Positions 25,941-34,298 of a DNA stretch of 64,000 bases are shown here, one piece after another; the stretch's first letter is position 1, and each line of letters begins with the position of its first letter. The position numbers and the translations under genes are program-made. Source of the stretch: JACADW01 sp963747985 (GTDB lineage Bacteria; Acidobacteriota; UBA6911); NCBI GenBank assembly GCA_963747985.1, contig CAVVHG010000006.1, positions 930,001 to 994,000 of the forward strand, given 5' to 3'. The notes beneath the pieces are model-generated. The model was not told the origin of the DNA. It saw nothing but the letters and a program-made list of their open reading frames with translations, and ran no database searches.

Positions 25941-27350
25941 TCAGCGCACGACGGTGAACTCGGTCCAGGGGTGCGAATCCATGTCCCTGAGGTGCGCCTT
26001 CTGCCAGTCGTACTCGGGGTGCCTGGCAAGGTAATCTGCAGCCTTGAATTTGATGCCGCACGAATGCCCCATGGACGCGGTCAACGACATCTGTTCGGCC
26101 ATGACCGAATCGGACACCTTAGCCTGCACCGCCCCCGCCGGCCCGTAGGGTTTCTGCCAGCCCTTCATCCCGCGTGGGGAGAGGTCCACGTGACCGCAGA
26201 GGGACCGCTCGTTCGGGTCCGTTTTCTTCGCGAACGTATCAAAGTGGTCTGAAAGGAACTTCTGACCGGCGGCCACGTCGATCCGGCCCTTGTATTCGGC
26301 CATCAGCTGCCGCCACCGGATCCGGCGCGCGTTCGCACTCAGCGAAGCGTCATTCGGATCGAAATTCGTCTCCTCCCGCGTCAGGTTGCGGTTGACCGGG
26401 AAATTGGAGCCGAGGTAATACCCGTTCCTGCTGCGACGAAGGGTGACGTTCTTCAGCCCGAGTTCCAGGCTCGCGATCTCGTTGGTCTTGCGGTCCGCCA
26501 CGAGCCAGTTATTCGCGTATCCGCCATTGTTCCCTTCCTTCATGATGCGGACGAAATCGTCGATGGACGTCGAATACTGCATGGCTTTGCGCGCCCGGAC
26601 GAACTCGGCGACCCCGTTCGGATCCCACCCGGAGAATCCGGTGATCGTTGTTTCGGTGATCATCATTCCGGCAGCGTTGATCCCGAAATCATCGGCGCTG
26701 TGAATAAGGCCCGGGAAGCCGTCCATAAGGATGCGGTTTCCTTTTTCCGGCACGATGTCGAAAATGATGTTCCAGCGCTCACCGTCAAGGTAGCCGGTCC
26801 AGGCGTTGTGGCCGATGACGATGCCGCCATCTTTTGTGAAGCTCCCCGTCGCCACGAAAGCGCTGCAGCGTTCAGCAATCGGCGCGGTGCGCGGGTTGCC
26901 CGTCGCAGCCTTCTGTTTCGCGAGCCAGTTGCTGTAATAGGGGAACTCGGGGAACGCGTTCGTGGCGACGACGTCCCAGAGGTCCAGCTTCACACCGCGC
27001 GCTTTCAGCCCTTCCGCTATGCCGTTGAGTTCTTCGCGATACTCCGCCTCGATGTGCGGCCAAAGCATCTTCTCAGCGGCGTCACGATAGAACTGCCAGT
27101 CCCTTCCGGTGTCGTGTGTCAACTCAAGCGCGATCACCTTCTGGGCATCCTCGATCTCAGGAGCCAGATGATATCCGTGTTGGAAGCCGATTTCTGCCGG
27201 TTTGCCCTCGAGGTGAACATAGATCCAGCCATTCTGTTCCGGGCGACGCAACGATGACTTGAGCCGCGGGTCAGCCGCTCCGTTCCCGTAAGAGTTCATC
27301 AGGATTGAAAGCAGCATCAGGATTCCGGCCGGAATCAATTTTCGCCTCAT
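25941..27350 (-). CDS. Exported Ntn hydrolase, peptidase C45 / phospholipase B-like
   Basis: Protein of 469 aa with a signal peptide (MRRKLIPAGILMLLSILMNS). An N-terminal propeptide-like part includes VHLEGKPAEIGFQHGYHLAP. The probable nucleophile is Cys162 in AERCSAFVATGSFT, where C45 and phospholipase B-like proteins cleave themselves. GIVIGHNAWTG and DDFGINAAGMMITETT follow. These enzymes hydrolyse amide or acyl bonds after self-processing. Length and order fit the family; the substrate is unknown. It is divergent from the Gfo/Idh/MocA gene with about 118 bases between starts. Confidence 0.82.
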   Translation of the reverse strand: MRRKLIPAGILMLLSILMNSYGNGAADPRLKSSLRRPEQNGWIYVHLEGKPAEIGFQHGYHLAPEIEDAQKVIALELTHDTGRDWQFYRDAAEKMLWPHIEAEYREELNGIAEGLKARGVKLDLWDVVATNAFPEFPYYSNWLAKQKAATGNPRTAPIAERCSAFVATGSFTKDGGIVIGHNAWTGYLDGERWNIIFDIVPEKGNRILMDGFPGLIHSADDFGINAAGMMITETTITGFSGWDPNGVAEFVRARKAMQYSTSIDDFVRIMKEGNNGGYANNWLVADRKTNEIASLELGLKNVTLRRSRNGYYLGSNFPVNRNLTREETNFDPNDASLSANARRIRWRQLMAEYKGRIDVAAGQKFLSDHFDTFAKKTDPNERSLCGHVDLSPRGMKGWQKPYGPAGAVQAKVSDSVMAEQMSLTASMGHSCGIKFKAADYLARHPEYDWQKAHLRDMDSHPWTEFTVVR

Positions 27351-27468
27351 CGGGCCCTCACATGGATTTGACGGACTGACACAAAACCGAAAGAAGCTTA
27401 ATACCCTAAAGCGGTCCTATCAAGTAACATAGGAGATTGCCTGTCACAACCGCAATGGAGGAGAGAGT

Positions 27469-28581
27469 ATGAAGGCCAGTTCCCTGCTTAGAAGAGACAT
27501 GCTCAAAACAACGGCAGCAGTCCTGGCAGCCGGACTTGCCGCCGGTACGAAAACCGTGCGCAGCCAGCCGCAATCTCCCCTCAAGCTTCCCCGCGCCATC
27601 AGGGTCGGGATCATCGGGCTCGAAGGGCACTATTCGGAGATCCTTTCCGTCGCCTCAGCCTCGCCTCAGGTGCGGGTCGTGGCGGTTGCAGAGGCTGACC
27701 CGAAGCTCCGGTCAAGCGTATCCGATGACGCCTTGCTGAAGAGCGCGACGCCCTTCTCCGACTACCGCGAAATGCTGGACCGGCAGAAGCTCGACGTGGT
27801 CGCCGTCTGCGGGGATAACGGCACGCGCGCACAGGTCGTCCGGGATTGCGCGGAGCGAGGACTCGCCATCGTAGCGGAGAAGCCTCTGGCCCTGACGCTG
27901 GCCGACCTGGACTTGACCAGGCAGAAGATCGTCGCCAGCGGCGTGCCCTTCACGATGCTCCTCTCGATGCGCTTCGAACCGCAATACCGGAAGATGCATG
28001 CGATCGTCCGAGGCGGCGAGATCGGAGAAGTAGTCGCAATGACGGCGCAGAAGTCTTACAAGCTCGGCGAGCGACCGGACTGGATGAAGCGGCGCGAGAC
28101 CTTCGGCGGAATAATCCCTTACATCGGGATTCACATGGTGGATCTGATGCTGTGGGTGAGCGGGCGGGAGTTCGTGGAAACGGCGGCATTCCAGTCGAAT
28201 GTCGGGTATCCCGCGATCCGCGAGATGGAAAACAACGCTGCGGTAGTTTTCAAGCTGGACAACCGGGGCACAGCCACCGTAAGACTGGACTATCTCCGGC
28301 CCGAGACGGCGCCGACGCACGGCGACGATCGCCTGCGCATCGCCGGCACCGAGGGTGTCGTTGAATACCAGGGTTCATCAGGCCTGACCCTGGTGACCCG
28401 GGAACGAAAACCGGCGCAGGCCCTCGATCTCCCGGAGGGCGGATCCCTTTTCGGCGATTTCCTCGATGCGGCTTACAATGGCAGGCAACCCCTCCTCACA
28501 CCAGCGGAGATTTTCCGGGTGAACGAGGTCGTCCTGAAGGCACGCGACGCCGCGGAAAGCAACGCCATCGCCAGGCTCTAG
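27469..28581 (+). CDS. TAT-exported Gfo/Idh/MocA family oxidoreductase
   Basis: Protein of 370 aa. A twin-arginine signal is present at RRDMLKTTAAVLAAGLAAG, so it is likely exported folded with its nicotinamide cofactor. The Rossmann part begins VGIIGLEGHYSEILSVA and continues through VRVVAVAEADPKLR, VVAVCGDN and AIVAEKPLALT (the conserved EKP). The C-terminal alpha/beta domain has IPYIGIHMVDLMLWVSGR. Such TAT-exported members often act on sugars near glycan-degrading genes. GGAGGAGAG lies 5 bases before the ATG, which fixes the start. Confidence 0.88.
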   Translation: MKASSLLRRDMLKTTAAVLAAGLAAGTKTVRSQPQSPLKLPRAIRVGIIGLEGHYSEILSVASASPQVRVVAVAEADPKLRSSVSDDALLKSATPFSDYREMLDRQKLDVVAVCGDNGTRAQVVRDCAERGLAIVAEKPLALTLADLDLTRQKIVASGVPFTMLLSMRFEPQYRKMHAIVRGGEIGEVVAMTAQKSYKLGERPDWMKRRETFGGIIPYIGIHMVDLMLWVSGREFVETAAFQSNVGYPAIREMENNAAVVFKLDNRGTATVRLDYLRPETAPTHGDDRLRIAGTEGVVEYQGSSGLTLVTRERKPAQALDLPEGGSLFGDFLDAAYNGRQPLLTPAEIFRVNEVVLKARDAAESNAIARL

Positions 28582-28639
28582 CGGGGATTATTCATGAATC
28601 AGCGGGAAGGAAGCATTTTGGGACACGGGGAAACGCTGG

Positions 28640-29312
28640 CCGAGCTTTTGCCGCACCGAAGGTGCCAGCGCTGCGCGCTGGTCATCCTTGCCACAAGGTC
28701 CGCACGCGGATCAAATCACCAGTTTCGATCGGCGTTCACCCGCGTTCATCCGTGTCCCAAATCCCCTTCTCCTGGATGCTTCATGAATTATCCGGGCTCG
28801 TGCGTGTCCGCGCTGCAGGGACGCTGTTCAACCCCTGCAGGGTTGACATCTTCTGATCATCCTGAACCCCGGGGTTTGCACCCCCGGCTGTTCTATTCGA
28901 CGCTTTCAGCGTCGTCGGCTTCCGTCGCGGCCGGCATCTGCGACGCAGCGCCCCGACCAGCGAGTCAATGGACTGAACGGCATGCTCACGCTCGGCCTCC
29001 GGACGCAATACGTCGGACTCGACCCCGAAGACGTCTGACGCCTGCTGATCATGCTGTCCCCGGGGTTTGCACCCCCGGCTGTTCTATTCGACGCTTTCAG
29101 CATCGTCGGTGTCAATCGCGGTTGGCATCTGCGAGGCAGCGCCGCCACCAGCGAGCCAATGGACTGAACGGCAGGGTCACGCCCGGGCTCCGGACGCAAT
29201 ACGTCGGACTCGACCCCGAAGGGGGTCGGACAGATCAGCCCGGGGTGCAAACCCCGGGGAGGGTCGGGTCTGCCGCAAGGCCCAACCCTGAAGGGGTTGG
29301 ACAGCGATAACC
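28640..29312. repeat. Family B hairpin-block repeat, copy 2, with a 163-bp tandem duplication
   Basis: The 835-base gap before the GH16 gene is mostly repeat. A small part at 28650-28690 has GCACCGAAGGTGC- and CAGCGCTGCGCGCTGG-type hairpins. From 28818 the family B hairpins begin: CAACCCCTGCAGGGTTG, CCCCGGGGTTTGCACCCC, GACGCTTTCAGCGTC and CCCGGGGTGCAAACCCCGGG, ending with CAACCCTGAAGGGGTTGG. Bases 28867-29030 recur at 29058-29220 with about 90% identity by eye (offset 191). Confidence 0.78.
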
Positions 29313-29416
29313 TGGCCAGGCCAGGTCACCTGATTTCCCATAAGACTGTCAGAATCGCAGCGCGGTGATCGAATCAGCGTGTACAGGCTTCTGCGAGGGG
29401 ATATAATTTCAACCCT

Positions 29417-30292
29417 ATGAGGTTAGTCCTCTCAGCCGCTTCGATCTTGTGGTTCAGTCTGGCAATACTCTCTGCGCAGGATCAACCAGTCGTTTCGGGA
29501 CGAGTTCTCTTCTTCGACGATTTCAGCGGCCCCTCGCTGGACACGACAAAGTGGGTGCCGGGCCTTCATGTATGGGGCCGCAACAACCGCGGGGTCGTGC
29601 CCGAAAACCTGAGTCTGAAACAGCTGAAAGATCAGGGAAGAACGGTGACGGTCCTGGATACCGAAGCCCACGGCGATCTCTATCAGGGCCCGGTCAAAGG
29701 AGTCGAGGCCCTGCCGGGAAATTTCGAAGCTGGTGATGCCCGCCGTTACCGTCGATTCGACGACGGCACGCGCGTGGGAGGCCTGGTGTGGTCTGCCCAA
29801 CGTTTTGGCGGCGGCAGGTACGAGATCAGGATGAAGAACCTGCCGCAATCCGGCGGCTGCTCCTGCATCTGGAACTACTACCAGCGGCAGACCGACTACA
29901 CCGAGATCGATATCGAGATGCCTGCCAACGGAAAGGCCTCCGGTGCCGACTGGTCACATTGGGCCGGATTGAATACCTATTACCCCGACGAGACGAAAAT
30001 CAATGAACGCCACCAGGATCTCGGGGGACCCCAGAACGACGGGAACTTTCACATCTATCGATGGGACTGGTTTGACGGAACGAACGGTCCGCCTCGGGTC
30101 GACTTTTATCTCGACGGCAAGTTCCTTTTCAGCTCAACTGAAAATGTCCCGCGCTTGCCGGCGCAACTCTGGGTCGGCAACTGGCCTGCTCCCTGGTCAG
30201 GTGATTTCAAGTACGCGGTTCAGCATCTCTACATAGATTGGGTGAAGATAACTGAGATCCGGATGTTCACTCCTCCGGGTCCGGGGAAGTAA
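29417..30292 (+). CDS. Exported GH16 family glycoside hydrolase
   Basis: Protein of 291 aa with a signal peptide (MRLVLSAASILWFSLAILSA). The GH16 catalytic motif EIDIE is seen at 163-167 (nucleophile Glu163, acid/base Glu167), preceded by FGGGRYEIRMKNLP and followed by HIYRWDWFDG and DFYLDGKFLF, typical of the beta-jelly-roll. GH16 enzymes cleave beta-1,3/1,4-glucans, agars, carrageenans or xyloglucans; the subfamily cannot be set by eye. The next gene starts 13 bases after its stop, so it likely heads a unit with the two paralogous exported proteins. Confidence 0.9.
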   Translation: MRLVLSAASILWFSLAILSAQDQPVVSGRVLFFDDFSGPSLDTTKWVPGLHVWGRNNRGVVPENLSLKQLKDQGRTVTVLDTEAHGDLYQGPVKGVEALPGNFEAGDARRYRRFDDGTRVGGLVWSAQRFGGGRYEIRMKNLPQSGGCSCIWNYYQRQTDYTEIDIEMPANGKASGADWSHWAGLNTYYPDETKINERHQDLGGPQNDGNFHIYRWDWFDGTNGPPRVDFYLDGKFLFSSTENVPRLPAQLWVGNWPAPWSGDFKYAVQHLYIDWVKITEIRMFTPPGPGK

Positions 30293-30304
30293 GGAGTAAA
30301 TCAC

Positions 30305-31057
30305 ATGATAGTCAGACGCCACAAACTGCTCCTCGTTTTAGCGGTCTTCATCGCGGTTCCGTTGTTTGCCGCGAAGTTTTGGGAGACGAAGGATTTCACC
30401 GCCTGGTCGGACAAGGAATGCAATGAGATCCTTTCGAAATCCCCCTGGGCATATTCCAACAGTTTCGGTGAGGTGCCCCCGATCGGAGATCAGACAGCCG
30501 GTATCGACCGGAGAACCACGGGCATGCCGGACCCTAACTTCGGAGAGGCCGAGAGCACGCAGATTTTCGAGTTCAGGCTGCTGACTGCGAAGCCCATTCG
30601 TATGGCGCTTGCCCGAATGCAGCTGCTTCAGAAGCCAGGCGACCCCGCGCTCATGGACCAGATCATGAAGTACGTGAATACCGCGCCGGAAAAGGAGATC
30701 GTAATCCAGATCAGCTATCGCTCCGTCCCGACCGGTTCCTCCGCTGTTCAAGACATTCACAGGTATTTCCTGGGTGCCAATCTTGCCGATTTCAGGGCTT
30801 CCACTTCTCTCGCCTCGGATAAGTCGGGTGTAGTGCCGATCGCCGCTTACCTGTCTCCGGGGACGAATCGCTCTCTCCCTGCCTTTGTCTTCCCGCGCCT
30901 GAAGGATTCAGGGGAGCCCAATTTCACCGCGGAGACAAAGCAGATCACTTTCCGCTCCGAGTTCACACCGCTCGTCGGAACCAAGAAGATGAGATATGAC
31001 ATCTTCGTCAAAATGAACACAAAGCAGATGATGTTCAAGGAAGAACTCGCATTCTGA
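30305..31057 (+). CDS. Exported protein of unrecognised family, tandem paralogue 1
   Basis: Protein of 250 aa with a signal peptide (MIVRRHKLLLVLAVFIAVPL then FAAKFWE). The mature start FWETKDFTAWSDKECNEILS then KSPWAYSNSF is a pattern I have seen in acidobacterial hypothetical proteins but cannot name. The middle has STQIFEFRLLTAKPIRMALA, and the end FTPLVGTKKMRYDIFVKMNT. It contains no enzymatic motif I recognise. Its neighbour at 31143 is a clear paralogue (same blocks, about 60% identity by eye), so it arose by tandem duplication. It follows GH16 by 13 bases. Confidence 0.78.
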   Translation: MIVRRHKLLLVLAVFIAVPLFAAKFWETKDFTAWSDKECNEILSKSPWAYSNSFGEVPPIGDQTAGIDRRTTGMPDPNFGEAESTQIFEFRLLTAKPIRMALARMQLLQKPGDPALMDQIMKYVNTAPEKEIVIQISYRSVPTGSSAVQDIHRYFLGANLADFRASTSLASDKSGVVPIAAYLSPGTNRSLPAFVFPRLKDSGEPNFTAETKQITFRSEFTPLVGTKKMRYDIFVKMNTKQMMFKEELAF

Positions 31058-31142
31058 GGCGGGTCGGGACGCAGATGCCGTGAATGCATTGTCGAACTTG
31101 AAAACGCCGCCCTTTCAGGGCCTGCTTCTCTCTATACCAGCT

Positions 31143-31901
31143 ATGGCCCGCAGAAAGAGCGGTAATTCGCTGATCTGGATCGTCCTCATAGCTGCGCCTC
31201 TTTTCGCGGCGGACTTCTGGGAGACGAAGGAATTCACGAAGTGGTCCGAGAAGGAATGCCTGGAGATTCTGTCGAAATCGCCCTGGGCCTACTCGAACAG
31301 TTTCGGCAACGTGCCGCCCATCGGGGATCAGACTGCCGGCATCGACAAGCGGTTTTCGGGGGCATCGGAGCCCATGTGGGGAGAAGTTGAGAGCACGCAG
31401 GTTTTCGAATTCAGGCTGCTGACCGCCCGACCCATCCGGATGGCGCTGGCCCGCCTGCAGATGCTTCAGAAGCCCGGGGACCTTTCCCTCAGGGATCAGG
31501 CCATGAAGTATGTCAATGCTCAGCCGGGCAGGGAGATCGTGATTCAGATCGGCTTTCGAACGGTCCCGAACGGAACTTCCGCGTCCGCTGTTCACGATAT
31601 CAACCGGTATTTCATGGGCGCCACGCTCGCCGATTTTCGGACATCCACTTCGCTTGCCTCAGAAAGAAGCGGGGTCGTGCCGCTCGAAGCCTATCTGCCC
31701 CCGGGGCCCGGCCGCTCGTTCCCTGCTTTCGTCTTCCCTCGCTTCAACGCGAACGGCGAGCCCAATTTCACGAGCGAGACCAGGCAGATCTCGTTTCGAT
31801 CGGAGCTCTCACCAACCGTCGCCAGTCAGAAAATGAAGTACGACATCTTCATCAGGATGAATCCCCGGCAGATGCTGTGGAAGGAGGAGTTTGCCTTCTG
31901 A
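31143..31901 (+). CDS. Exported protein of unrecognised family, tandem paralogue 2
   Basis: Protein of 252 aa, paralogous over its whole length to the gene at 30305: FWETKEFTKWSEKECLEILS, STQVFEFRLLTARPIRMALA, and an end KMKYDIFIRMNPRQMLWKEE. A short signal peptide is seen (NSLIWIVLIAAPLFAADF). The frame opens at 31080, but the first 21 residues come from a hairpin-like piece (GCCCTTTCAGGGC), so ATG at 31143 is preferred although no clear ribosome site precedes it. Function unknown. Conservation of both copies without stops suggests both are in use. Confidence 0.75.
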   Translation: MARRKSGNSLIWIVLIAAPLFAADFWETKEFTKWSEKECLEILSKSPWAYSNSFGNVPPIGDQTAGIDKRFSGASEPMWGEVESTQVFEFRLLTARPIRMALARLQMLQKPGDLSLRDQAMKYVNAQPGREIVIQIGFRTVPNGTSASAVHDINRYFMGATLADFRTSTSLASERSGVVPLEAYLPPGPGRSFPAFVFPRFNANGEPNFTSETRQISFRSELSPTVASQKMKYDIFIRMNPRQMLWKEEFAF

Positions 31902-31962
31902 CATGCCGTCGGGGTGCGGAGGACGGAAGAAATCCAACACCATCCCGGGAGAGTGAACCACC

Positions 31963-32388
31963 ATGAAAAAGCCAAGACGCTTGCTGGTAGGCCTGAAGAC
32001 GATGGATCACGCGGTGACACTCGCGGACCTGGCATGCCGTACGGCGGCTAAGAACGCCACAGTGTTCCTGGTCCACATTATCGAGCTGCCCGAAACGACG
32101 CCGCTGGATGCTGAGGTGCCCGACCTGGAGAAGGCGGGCCGCAAGATATTGCAGACGGCCGGGCGGGTTGTCCGCCGCTCGGGGCTCAAGACAGAAACCG
32201 GGATCTTCCGGGCCAGGCTGGCAGGAGAGGCGTTGCTGGATGAGATCAAAGCGAAGAGGATCGAGCTCGGGATATTCGGGTACCATCACCGGAGAAGCCT
32301 CTCCGAGCTTATTCTGGGGACGGCGGCGCACCACCTTACCAGGCACGCGCCCTGCCACATACTGCTCGTGATCCCACCGCGAGAATGA
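31963..32388 (+). CDS. Universal stress protein (UspA family)
   Basis: Cytosolic protein of 141 aa. RRLLVGLKTMDHAVTLADLA is the first beta-strand and helix, ATVFLVHIIELPET the second, and the end GTAAHHLTRHAPCHILLVIP has the Usp C-terminal pattern with a HHLTRHAPC segment. The usual nucleotide-binding G-2x-G-9x-G-S/T motif is only partly kept (GYHHRRSLSELILGTAAHHL), so ATP binding is uncertain. GGGAGAG lies 11 bases before the ATG. It follows the exported paralogue by 61 bases. Confidence 0.83.
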   Translation: MKKPRRLLVGLKTMDHAVTLADLACRTAAKNATVFLVHIIELPETTPLDAEVPDLEKAGRKILQTAGRVVRRSGLKTETGIFRARLAGEALLDEIKAKRIELGIFGYHHRRSLSELILGTAAHHLTRHAPCHILLVIPPRE

Positions 32389-32456
32389 CCTCGCTACCGT
32401 GAACGACTTGTGTTTTTGAGTAGGCCCGGCCTCCTGTAAAGGCGGTCTCAGCGTTT

Positions 32457-32668
32457 ACTATGATACGGGCTTTCAGCCCTCTTTCGTCAATGGGTACAAT
32501 TCCTGGGGCTTCGCCCCAGGCTGATATGAGTCGGGCCTTCGGCCCTTGGAACCGCATCCTGATCGGGATACTGAGCGCTGAAAGCGCGTTCTTATAACGC
32601 CCGGGGCGAAGCCCCGGGTTTGCATCGGTGAGTAAGAGTCAAGGGCTGAAGGCCCGCTCCATAGTGTT
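32457..32668. repeat. Family A hairpin-block repeat, copy 3
   Basis: Same order and orientation as copy 1: CGGGCTTTCAGCCC, CCTGGGGCTTCGCCCCAGG, GGGCCTTCGGCCC, GAGCGCTGAAAGCGC, CCCGGGGCGAAGCCCCGGG and AAGGGCTGAAGGCCC. Ends are CTATGATACGGGC and GCCCGCTCCATAG, an imperfect terminal inverted repeat identical to copy 1. It lies between the UspA gene and the DUF4832 gene. Confidence 0.82.
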
Positions 32669-32752
32669 TTGAGACAGTCACGTCAGACGTAGCCCTCTCG
32701 AACGGGAAAAGGTCAGGTCTAGCAGACCTGACCTACTCACATAGGAGTTGAT

Positions 32753-34139
32753 GTGCTGATACTTCTGGCTTGGATTCTTCTCTTCCCAATTTGCTTGTCT
32801 GCCCAGGACACCGTAGTCGTCCGGCCGAAAGAAATCGACGATGTCCTGATCAATCCCGGGATCGGTTTCATGACCTTTCAGCGATTCAACGGGGACGAAC
32901 TCAACCGGGGGCTGAAATGGACCGAGGGCTACCCAATCGCCTACCAGACACCCACCGGCAGCCTGGAAAACAAGGGCCATCCGATGACATCTCTCGCGTA
33001 CTTCCGGATTTACTGGAGATTCGTCGAACCCGAAATGCAGACGTATGACTGGGACCTGATCGATACCGCTCTTAAGACCGCCCGTGCGAGGGGCCAGACG
33101 CTCCTGCTCCGCATCGCTCCGTACGGCACCGAGGCCGACAACGATGTCCCCGATTGGTACCGAAAACTGGTCGGTACCGAAGAGGGGAAACTCCCGGTCA
33201 AGAAGTGGCGCACCGACCCGGAGGATCCAAGGTATGCGCAGCATTTCGGCGGCATGATCCGGCAACTCGGCCTGCGCTATGACGGCAACCCGGACCTGGA
33301 GAGCGTGGATGTTTCGATCGTCGGGGCCTGGGGGGAAGGGGAAGGGTCCGACAGGCTGACTGCGAAGACGCGCGAGGCGCTGGTTGACTGCTACCTCGAC
33401 ACGTTCAAGAACACGCACCTGCTGATGCAGCTGACCGACCCGAAGACCGATGGCTACGCCATCGCGAGGAGCGCGGTGGGCTGGCGGGTGGATTGCCTGG
33501 GCGACATGGGAGGTTTCAGCCCAACCTGGTGCCACATGTTTGACTACTACCCGGAAGCCATAATCAATTTCGGCATGAAGGACGCGTGGATAAAGGCGCC
33601 GGTCTCCTTCGAGGTCTGCTGGGTCATGCAGCACTGGAAGGACAAGGGCTGGGATGTCGACTACATCATCGACGAGTCGCTCAAATGGCACATCTCGTCG
33701 TTCAACGCCAAGTCGTCTCCGGTCCCCGACGAATGGCGGCCCCAGGTCGATCGGTGGCTGAAGAAGATGGGGTATCGCTTCGTGTTGCGCAAGTTCACTT
33801 ATCCCCCTGCGGTCAAGGCGGGGGGTGAAATAAACTTTACCTCCTGGTGGGAGAACAAGGGAGTCGCGCCGTGTTACAGGCGCTTCCCTCTGGCGCTCCG
33901 CCTGAGGTCGGGTGAACAAACGACCCTGCTCGTGACTACCGCCGACATCACATCCTGGCTTCCCGGGGACAATCTCTTCGACAGCAAGGTCAGCGTTCCC
34001 GCGGATGCGCAGCCCGGAGAATATGAACTGGACCTGGCGCTCCTGAACCCGAAGTTCCGGTCAGCCGGGTATCAAGCTGGCCGTAGCAGGAGTGCTTCCG
34101 GACGGATGGTATCCAATGGGGCGGATCAGAATCGAGTAG
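32753..34139 (+). CDS. Exported DUF4832 domain protein with a frameshift near its 3' end
   Basis: Exported protein with a short signal peptide (MLILLAWILLFPICLSAQ). The barrel-like region begins INPGIGFMTFQRFNG and holds YFRIYWRFVEPE, YDWDLIDTALKTARARGQ and IVGAWGEGEG with a candidate catalytic Glu. The beta-sandwich end, DUF4832-like, starts around YRFVLRKFTYPPAVKAGGEI. At about 34061 one extra base shifts the frame. Skipping it, the other frame reads QPGIKLAVAGVLPDGWYPMG then RIRIE and stops with TAG at 34137-34139, the usual family ending. Without correction the frame runs into repeat sequence to 34348. The frameshift may be a real mutation or a sequence error. Confidence 0.78.
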
Positions 34140-34197
34140 TGTGGATCCGCGCCGCGGGGTGCCCACTCGTCCCCGTCAATCTCCGACTGAAGGACAT

Positions 34198-34275
34198 GTG
34201 GGGCGGGTTTTCAACCCGCCCCGGCGGCTTGAAAAGCCGCCGCACATGTTTCCGGAAGCGGACACCGCGCGGTGC
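34198..34275. repeat. Pair of GC-rich hairpins after the DUF4832 gene
   Basis: GGGGCGGGTTTTCAACCCGC with CCC, then GGCGGCTTGAAAAGCCGCC, then CACCGCGCGGTGCGG. The first two are perfect stems with TTTTCA/TTGAAA loops. They sit between convergent genes and could stop transcription from both sides, or be another hairpin-block repeat. Confidence 0.55.
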
Positions 34276-34298
34276 GGCACAGCACGCCTGGTATCCAG

